From: Acidobacterium sp.
GTDB taxonomy: Bacteria; Acidobacteriota; Terriglobia; Terriglobales; Acidobacteriaceae
Direction of reading: 5' to 3'
DNA length: 42,074 nt
NCBI GenBank assembly: GCA_003131625.1
Contig: PKVY01000081.1
Coordinates: forward strand, 134,172 to 176,245
The notes under the pieces were generated by a model. The model worked only from the letters and a program-made list of their open reading frames with translations. It ran no database searches and had not been told where the DNA came from. This document shows, piece by piece, positions 6,990 to 13,395 of this stretch. Each line of letters starts with the position of its first letter. Position 1 is the stretch's first letter. Both the position numbers and the translations under genes were made by a program.

Positions 6990-9193
6990 GAACAATTATT
7001 GGTATTAAAGTAGTATGAGATGCCCGCGACGACATCGAAGGAACTTGCCGCGCCGGAGGCGTACATCACATGGCAAGCGGTGGACGAAGCCGAGCCGGTG
7101 ATAACCGTTGAGGTCGTAGTACCCGTAGCGACGAAGGTCGCCACGCTTGTCGTTGCCGAGACCACGTTCAGCGTCGCCGTGCTTGTTGTCGTCGTGCCAA
7201 CGGCGAGGTTGCTCGTGAAGTCGCCGGTGCCGGAAACGTGAAGGTTGTTGCCACTATCCGTCGTGCCGTTCACGTCCACTTCCCCGTTCGTATCTAGGAA
7301 CAAAGGAACTTGACTACCATTATCGGTTGCCAGTTCTATACCTCCAGAATTGACTCCAGCCCCAGTGGAGTCGTTTTGAATGAGGAAGTTCTTTGCACCG
7401 ACACCGACGATCTCATAAGTGTTTCCTGCCGCGCCGCTGAAGCCCAAATACTGCCCTGAATTGCCACTCCTGTAAATTACCATCGCATAGCCAGCAGTAG
7501 GGCCGTTGATTGATACGGGAGCAGTAAGGAACGAAGACGGAGCCGCACCGAATCCCACAGGGTTCGAGAACGATGTTTCCGATTTCACGGATAAAGAACC
7601 ATCTACCGACAAGTTGCCGTTTGAAATGGGCTGCACACTTACCGAAGTGATGGCAAGCGCAGCCCCTCCTGAGTTTATGATGAAGTTCCCCGTGTTTTGA
7701 GCGGTAACATAATCGTCTATGCTTGACCCAGCGAGAGTTGATGCGCCGCCTGTGCCGCCGATAGAATAAGCGCCATATTGGGATGATGTCGCTATTGTCA
7801 TTTTTACTTCATAGGTAACTCCCGCCGTGATGGAAAGCGCAGGATTCGGCTGGGCACTTTGGTTTGAGCCAGCCGCCGCAATAAGAACTCCTCCCGCAAT
7901 GCTCCACTCCGCTTGAAGCGTCCAGCTACTCGTTTGAATAGCGGGAGCGATGTTTGAACCGCGCGTGGCGTCAATATAAGCGTTCGCTCCAGCGGATTGA
8001 GAACCGACAGTCGTCGTTGAGGCGAAGTTGGCGGTCGAGGTGACGTTCAGGGTGCCGCCGACGGCAAGATTGTTCGAGCCGAGGTTCACGTTCGAGTTTG
8101 CGCCTGTATAAGGGACATAGGTGGTGGAGGCGGTAGAGGTCGTAAGGCACGAGGCGCAGCCGATCACGCTTGCCGCGCTCCATGTGATGGGCGACGTGGC
8201 AGTGACAGAGGCGTTTTGAAGCGCCGAGCTTATATAGCCGGAAGGATTCGTGGCGAGGTAATAGGTCGTCGAGTTCGTACCTTGCCATGTCCCCTGCCAG
8301 TTTCCCGTGCTCGTTGTGACCCCGACATTCGTGAGGGTGATGCTGTTCGTCGTCGTCGATATGCCGATTCCAGTTCCGGCGACGAAGCTGATCGTCGAGG
8401 TGTTCACACCCGCGATTGTCTGTACGGCAATCTGGCAGGTAATCGTGCCTGTCGCTGAAAGCGAATTGGCGAGCTGGCCCGTCGAGCAGTTCTGGACGCT
8501 GCCGCCGTTGATATTCAATGTGACCGTCGTTGTCGTGTTCGTGGAACTCGTCGCCTGCGTGATCGAGATTCCGCTTCCTGCAACAGACGTATAGGTCGGA
8601 GCGGTCGGGAACGTGACGCTGCCGCAGCTCGCAATCCCTGCACTCGTCACCGAATTCACGAATTGGTTTGCGCTGCACGTCTGGGTGACGCCGTTATTCA
8701 GGCTAACGCTGATCGTCGTCGTCGCACCGCTTACCGTTGTGGTTGCGCCTGTACCGGCGGTTATCTGATATGCGGCCGCCTTGTTGCCGTTAATCGTGGG
8801 CCAAACGACACCGAGCGTGCTTGATGTGATGGTGACCGTTCCCGACCCGCCGTTCACGGTGTTCACAACCTGTGTGCTCGACGAGAGGAAGTCCGACGGG
8901 TTGTAGAGCTGCCACGTTCCGGCCCAGTTCCCGGTGTTGGTTGCGACTCCGGTGCCGGTGATCGTGACAGTCCCGCTCGCGCTCGAAACTGAGCAAGTCC
9001 CCGCGCAAAGGATGTATGCGGGCGTGTAGGCCCCGCTTCCGGTGCCGATGAGCACCTGCCCGGCCGCGGGCGATGCTGTGGTGCCGGTTCCGCCGAGAGC
9101 CGGAGGATAAGCAGCGGCGATCGCGTCGATCGCCCTTAACAAGCCGAAGATGGCAACGATGCTGACTGCGATGAGGAGGATTTTGCGGATCAC
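6986..9193 (-). CDS. Large exported tail-fibre-like repeat protein
   Basis: This 735-residue protein starts with GTG; the start overlaps the upstream TGA (GTGA). The N-terminus MIRKILLIAVSIVAIFGLLRA is a signal or anchor, followed directly by YPPALGGTGTTA, the fibre motif PxALGGTG found near N-termini of many tail fibres. The body is Thr/Ser-rich with repeats such as TGNWAGTWQL / TGNWQGTWQG, SVSLNNGVTQTCSANQF / NINGGSVQNCSTGQL and LAVGGTLNVTSTANF. Residues about 400-500 look like a carbohydrate-binding beta-sandwich. A fibre or adhesin is likely; a Sec signal on a fibre is unusual. Confidence 0.75.
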   Translation of the reverse strand: MIRKILLIAVSIVAIFGLLRAIDAIAAAYPPALGGTGTTASPAAGQVLIGTGSGAYTPAYILCAGTCSVSSASGTVTITGTGVATNTGNWAGTWQLYNPSDFLSSSTQVVNTVNGGSGTVTITSSTLGVVWPTINGNKAAAYQITAGTGATTTVSGATTTISVSLNNGVTQTCSANQFVNSVTSAGIASCGSVTFPTAPTYTSVAGSGISITQATSSTNTTTTVTLNINGGSVQNCSTGQLANSLSATGTITCQIAVQTIAGVNTSTISFVAGTGIGISTTTNSITLTNVGVTTSTGNWQGTWQGTNSTTYYLATNPSGYISSALQNASVTATSPITWSAASVIGCASCLTTSTASTTYVPYTGANSNVNLGSNNLAVGGTLNVTSTANFASTTTVGSQSAGANAYIDATRGSNIAPAIQTSSWTLQAEWSIAGGVLIAAAGSNQSAQPNPALSITAGVTYEVKMTIATSSQYGAYSIGGTGGASTLAGSSIDDYVTAQNTGNFIINSGGAALAITSVSVQPISNGNLSVDGSLSVKSETSFSNPVGFGAAPSSFLTAPVSINGPTAGYAMVIYRSGNSGQYLGFSGAAGNTYEIVGVGAKNFLIQNDSTGAGVNSGGIELATDNGSQVPLFLDTNGEVDVNGTTDSGNNLHVSGTGDFTSNLAVGTTTTSTATLNVVSATTSVATFVATGTTTSTVITGSASSTACHVMYASGAASSFDVVAGISYYFNTNNCS

Positions 9194-9750
9194 TGGTACT
9201 GCGCGATGTGAGGCTCGCCTGACAAGGCTGCCGGGGGCGGGGTTATATACGTAATCGTAGTGCCTGAAATCTCATAGTCAACCCCCTGAAGCTGCGGCTG
9301 TCGTGCAAGGGTGATCTGCAGGGAGTTCGGGTCAAACGGCGTGATGCCTCCGTGGAGCGTGAACGTGGTGTTTGTGCCGTCGATCGTGCCGTCCACATTC
9401 ACGAGCTTCCACGGCTGCTGAAGGTTCGCGCCGATGTCCGTGATCATCTTGGCCGTGATGCCGAGCAGCATCTGATACGTCTTGCCTGCGGTGTTCTTGG
9501 TCGAAGCCGCGGTGCCTTCCTGCGCGCGGGTGACGGTGAGCGTGTTTCCGGAGACGTTCGTGACGCGGACGATCTCCACGTTGGGATCAAGTGCCGGATT
9601 CACATAATCGGTCGAGTTCCACCACACCATATTGAAAGGCGCGGAAGGAAGCGATGATCCTCCGGAAGAAAGCACGATCGAAGTGTCGGTTGCGCCATAT
9701 CCCGTCGAGACGGTGAGCTGTATGAAGTTCGCGACGGAATCGAGCGTCAT
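9190..9750 (-). CDS. Baseplate/tail-type phage structural protein
   Basis: This 186-residue protein contains EIVRVTNVSGNTLTVTRAQEGT, a motif seen in many phage baseplate or fibre-base proteins, then AKMITDIGANLQQPW and a C-terminal beta part with DGTNTTFTLHGG. It has no signal peptide. It starts 6 bp after the portal stop and overlaps the fibre start by 4 bp, so it may link the particle to the fibre encoded next. The family is recognised by motif only. Confidence 0.68.
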   Translation of the reverse strand: MTLDSVANFIQLTVSTGYGATDTSIVLSSGGSSLPSAPFNMVWWNSTDYVNPALDPNVEIVRVTNVSGNTLTVTRAQEGTAASTKNTAGKTYQMLLGITAKMITDIGANLQQPWKLVNVDGTIDGTNTTFTLHGGITPFDPNSLQITLARQPQLQGVDYEISGTTITYITPPPAALSGEPHIAQYQ

Positions 9751-9756
9751 GCGTGT

Positions 9757-12105
9757 TCAGATACTTATTTCTTCCGGACGCAGGAAGCACATGCAGTTCG
9801 GATGGAGTGGAGGCGCGCTCACGTCGCCGTAATCGAGCGACATGGTCTTCGCGTCGTCGCCTTCGCCCACGGTAAGACTCGCGCCGTTCTCGAAGAAGTT
9901 ATCGTCAATACCGATGGTCTTGCCGTCCATCGCCTGACAGAACGGGCACACATTAGAGGTCTGGCTCGTGTACCACTTCACCGTCTTCACGACTCCGGAC
10001 TGCTTCCACGCGCTCTTCAGCGCGTCGTTCGCGGCCCTGAATGATTCCGTCTTCGCGACCATCGCCGCGCGCTTCTCGTCGCTCCACTCGTAGATCTCCT
10101 CTACGGTCTTCGTGATGTCGGAAAGCGGCGCACCCGCGGTGAGGCCGTCATTGATCTTCGTCTCTAGCACTTCAAGCGTCGTCTGCTGGTAACTCTCGGA
10201 CATTTTCTGTACGGAAGCTTTCACCGCCGCGCGCGTCGTGTCGTTGAAGGGATTGAGCTCGGGCTTTCCGATCTCGGCCGCGGCCGATCGGGACTGATGC
10301 TCGAAGAGCGTCTCCATGATCGGCGTCACGGCGTCGGTCGTGATGGAGATCCACTTTTCGATGTTGAAAAGGTCCTTGGGATCGACGGCTTTCCCGATCG
10401 CTGTCGGAAGGTTTGCGAGCACTTCCGCCTTCTGCTCGCCGTTGATCTTGCGGATCGTCGCCGCGATGTCTTTTTCCGCCTGCTCGGTGTACTCGCTGAA
10501 CTCCTTCCATCGCGCTTCGTCCTGTTCTTTCGTCGTCTCGAACTTCTTGCCCGCGAGGCGATCCTTGAGCCTGTCGGTGATGCTCTTTGTGAGTGATTCC
10601 GCCATGGCGACGCGCTGTTTCGCCCGACTCGCGAGCTTCGTGCGTGCGGGCCTGAAGGCCACGCGCTGCCCGTTCGCGGCCTTCTGGACCTTGGCCTCGA
10701 TCGCCTTGAGGAGCATCTTGTGGGGCTTGTCCGCGCCTCCTGCGGCCTCCGGCGCCACGTCGCCGTCGCCTTCTGGCTCGCCTACCGGTCCCATCGTGCT
10801 CGGGGCCATGAGGACATCGCCGCCTTCGACAGGACCGAGGCCCATGAACTCGTCGCGTGCCTCATTGATCGTGAGGATCGGCTGGCTGCCGACCGCCGCC
10901 TGCATCTCGGTCGTCCGCGCGCCGCGGTCCTCCGGCACTGGATCGATGAAGCTTATATAAAGATCATCGCCGTAGCGCGGCACGAGCTTCTCGTTCAGGA
11001 AGTCGCAGATGCGCTGCATGTGCGGCTTTATGACGCGCTTGCTGAACACGTAGTCCGCCGTCTCGGCTGTCGCGCGGTTCGTGTCCGACTCGGCTGTGCC
11101 GAGGATCGTCTTCGACACGCCGAACAAGGCGAGGATGCGGTCGCGCATGTCCTCGGAGAGGTTCTTGAAGTCCATGTCCTTGGGGTTCGTGCCGGCGGGA
11201 GTCCACTTCACACCTTTCGGCAGGACGCCGATGCGCTGCATGTTGTCGATGCCGCCGTGGACGTCCATGAAACCGATCTTCAGGGCCTCCACCTGCGACT
11301 CGGCCACCATCTCCGTCTCAAGGAAGCCCGCCGGCCGTGCGCCGTTCAGGAAGAACTTGCGATTGAACTCCATCGCATAGTTGTCGTTGTCGATGTACTC
11401 CGCGCCCGCTTGCACAATGCCGCGGCCCTCGAAGAAATTCATCGGGTCCGGCGAGCGGAAGTGGATGATGCACGCTGGATCGAACACGATGTTCCGCGAT
11501 TCGAGCTTCATCTTGTAGCCCGTGATGCGGAACGGGAAAGAGCTTTTATCAATCAGTGGATGGACCTTCGACGGGTCGAGCAGATAGGTCGCGTCCGGCT
11601 TCGCAAGGTCGTCCTTTACCGGATTTCCCTTCGTATCGGTCAAAAGCCAGTAACAGTTGCCGACAAGGTCGAGATGGCTTGAGGTGAGGTACTTCAGCTC
11701 CGAACCGATCATGTCGGGGTTCACGCCGTCCAGAAGGTCGAGGAGCGGATGCTGCTCTTTCTCGTTGTGGTCTTTGCCATTCACCTCGAAGAGCCGGAAG
11801 TCGATGTTCTGCACTTCGCGTGCTTTCGCGTTCACGGCTGCATAGACGTAGCCGCGGTTGTTCGCGAGCGCCTTCTCCGGGTCGATGTGGTGGCCGCCGC
11901 CGGGGCGCTCGATCGCGAACTGGTTGCCGCTCGTGTCGATGTCGCCGAACTTGCCGCCCGAGGCTTTGGTGAGCCCATAGCGGGTGAACGTCAAGCCGCC
12001 GCGCTCCTGTTCGTAGAGCTCGGGATCTATGCGCGAGGCGATGCCTCGCACGAGGCGTGGCAACCATCCGGGCTTGCCTTTGGAATTGAGGGAGGGTGAA
12101 GCCAC
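9757..12105 (-). CDS. Portal protein fused to Mu gpF-type head protein
   Basis: The portal ring is the gateway for DNA at one capsid vertex. Residues about 1-430 show the HK97/PBSX-like portal pattern: NRGYVYAAVNAKAREVQNIDFRLFE, SGNCYWLL-like LVGNCYWLLTDTKG, IIHFRSPDPMNFFEGRGIVQAG, NFFLNGARPAGFLE-like and LFGVSKTILGTAESDTNRATAE. Residues about 470-782 are helical and end with a minor-head (SPP1 gp7/Mu gpF) domain: WYTSQTSNVCPFCQAMDGK and LHPNCMCFLRP, with four Cys probably binding metal. At 782 residues this is a portal plus morphogenesis fusion; the two are usually separate adjacent genes. GTG start, 1 bp after the preceding stop. Confidence 0.86.
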   Translation of the reverse strand: MASPSLNSKGKPGWLPRLVRGIASRIDPELYEQERGGLTFTRYGLTKASGGKFGDIDTSGNQFAIERPGGGHHIDPEKALANNRGYVYAAVNAKAREVQNIDFRLFEVNGKDHNEKEQHPLLDLLDGVNPDMIGSELKYLTSSHLDLVGNCYWLLTDTKGNPVKDDLAKPDATYLLDPSKVHPLIDKSSFPFRITGYKMKLESRNIVFDPACIIHFRSPDPMNFFEGRGIVQAGAEYIDNDNYAMEFNRKFFLNGARPAGFLETEMVAESQVEALKIGFMDVHGGIDNMQRIGVLPKGVKWTPAGTNPKDMDFKNLSEDMRDRILALFGVSKTILGTAESDTNRATAETADYVFSKRVIKPHMQRICDFLNEKLVPRYGDDLYISFIDPVPEDRGARTTEMQAAVGSQPILTINEARDEFMGLGPVEGGDVLMAPSTMGPVGEPEGDGDVAPEAAGGADKPHKMLLKAIEAKVQKAANGQRVAFRPARTKLASRAKQRVAMAESLTKSITDRLKDRLAGKKFETTKEQDEARWKEFSEYTEQAEKDIAATIRKINGEQKAEVLANLPTAIGKAVDPKDLFNIEKWISITTDAVTPIMETLFEHQSRSAAAEIGKPELNPFNDTTRAAVKASVQKMSESYQQTTLEVLETKINDGLTAGAPLSDITKTVEEIYEWSDEKRAAMVAKTESFRAANDALKSAWKQSGVVKTVKWYTSQTSNVCPFCQAMDGKTIGIDDNFFENGASLTVGEGDDAKTMSLDYGDVSAPPLHPNCMCFLRPEEISI

Positions 12106-12106
12106 T

Positions 12107-12484
12107 TTACGCGGTCATGATCTTTCCATCGGCGACCTTGAACGTGTGCGTCTTCGAATAGGGGCAGGTGAGGGAAGTCTCGATGGTGAGCGGTTCGAGG
12201 CTGACTATCGCGTGATTCTTCGTCGTGGCGAGCGGTTGATTGCAGTCCGGGCAATTGATGATGACCGTGTCGATCTCGGGCCACAGGAGCTCGACGATCT
12301 GTTTGATCTCGTACTTCTTCCCGAACCAGTTCCACCATAGCCGGCGGAATGCCCCGGTCGGCGGTGTAAGCGGCTCGCTGTAGAACTTCCGAATGGGCTC
12401 CCGTTTGGGTATGAAAACGAACTCGCCGGGATGGGAAAGGTCTTCAGAGTGGGGCACACGCTTTACTTCTAGCGCGGTGGACAT
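12107..12484 (-). CDS. Small protein with Cys-pair, before the portal
   Basis: This 125-residue protein carries INCPDCNQPL (residues about 75-84) and a later single Cys (LTCPYSKTHTF, with His), so a one-site zinc finger of CxxC...C..H type is likely. The N-half has a basic/aromatic segment (FRRLWWNWFGKKYEIKQIVELLWP). Its stop lies 1 bp before the portal start. Function is unknown; its place suggests a packaging or head accessory role. No Shine-Dalgarno sequence (CCCTCCAA before ATG). Confidence 0.65.
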   Translation of the reverse strand: MSTALEVKRVPHSEDLSHPGEFVFIPKREPIRKFYSEPLTPPTGAFRRLWWNWFGKKYEIKQIVELLWPEIDTVIINCPDCNQPLATTKNHAIVSLEPLTIETSLTCPYSKTHTFKVADGKIMTA

Positions 12485-12555
12485 TTGGAGGGATTATCTT
12501 CACAGTAGCAAAATGGTTACTTTCGGCAAGGGGATAACGGTGAGAGACTTTCGGC

Positions 12556-13161
12556 ATGGGAACAGCGGCTTTATATTTGCTCATTCTTGTCGTGGGTTAT
12601 ATCGTTGGGTCATTTCTTCCAAGCTATTTCAAAAAGAAGGGCGAGAATCTCGCCACGAAGGAAGACATTGCTGAACTCACAAAAACTGCGAAAGAAATAG
12701 AGGCGAAGATCGACGAGGGGATGCTGGGGCGTCAAAGACAATGGGAGCTCAAGCGCGAGGTGTTATTGGAAGCGGCAAAGAGGCTGTCCGAGGTGGATAA
12801 CGCGCTGCTTTCCTACTGGACGGCGATGGCGATGCCGAACCCTGACGATGACGAGGAGATGGCGATCTTGCGAGAAAACCGATCGGCCGCTACGAAGAGA
12901 TGGAACGCCGCTGCGCAAGCGCTCGACGAAACTAGACTTATTGTGGCAATCGTGTGCGAACGCGTCACCGAAGATTCCTTTGATGCGTTTGGCACGTGGT
13001 GCGACATGGTGGTGGCAGGGATGAAAACGGACCCGAGCCTATATGAAAAATCGCGCAAGTCCTTATATGAAAAGTTGCAGAGCGCTCGCAATCACATTAG
13101 AAAAGAGCTGGGCATAGAGCGGCCCGCAGAGGATGCTCCGGGTCTGATAAAGCTCGACTGA
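12556..13161 (+). CDS. Membrane-anchored coiled-coil protein (moron candidate)
   Basis: This 201-residue plus-strand gene sits alone between the minus-strand portal and terminase genes. It has one N-terminal membrane helix (ALYLLILVVGYIVGSFLPSYF) followed by KKKGENLATKEDIAELTKTAKEIE, a motif that recurs in orphan bacterial membrane proteins, then a long helical cytoplasmic part. Opposite orientation and isolation are typical of a moron (lysogeny cargo). A superinfection-exclusion role would fit a single membrane anchor with a helical domain, but nothing shows it directly. The upstream 70 bp hold an AT-containing region that may carry its promoter. Confidence 0.72.
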   Translation: MGTAALYLLILVVGYIVGSFLPSYFKKKGENLATKEDIAELTKTAKEIEAKIDEGMLGRQRQWELKREVLLEAAKRLSEVDNALLSYWTAMAMPNPDDDEEMAILRENRSAATKRWNAAAQALDETRLIVAIVCERVTEDSFDAFGTWCDMVVAGMKTDPSLYEKSRKSLYEKLQSARNHIRKELGIERPAEDAPGLIKLD

Positions 13162-13166
13162 GCTGC

Positions 13167-13373
13167 TTACTTCGCCTCCTTCTTCTGCTTCGCCCATCTC
13201 TTGCGCTGGGCTGCGGCGATCTTCTCACGTGCTTCGGCACTCAGAGTGTACTTCCGCTTCGCTTTACGGCCACCGCGGCTTGCGCCACTGCTGGTTCCGG
13301 TGAGTAGAGCGCGGGCCTGTTCGAGGCGGGAAATCTCAGCTTCGATTTGGGAAAGTATTTCAGTGGTATTCAT
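13167..13373 (-). CDS. Small basic DNA-binding-like protein
   Basis: The product has 68 residues from ATG at 13373 (MNTTEILSQIEAEISRLEQAR). An N-terminal coiled coil is followed by a Gly/Arg/Lys linker (SRGGRKAKRK) and a C-terminal helix LSAEAREKIAAAQRKRWAKQKK. This last motif (SAEARxKIAAAQRxRWAK) is a frequent small-protein pattern in soil bacteria, including acidobacteria, and looks DNA-binding. A longer upstream start (13472) overlaps the terminase C-terminus and is less likely. Compare the similar coil plus AT-hook protein ending at 25911. Confidence 0.68.
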   Translation of the reverse strand: MNTTEILSQIEAEISRLEQARALLTGTSSGASRGGRKAKRKYTLSAEAREKIAAAQRKRWAKQKKEAK

Positions 13374-13395
13374 GCGCAACAGTGTAGCGCAGTGG

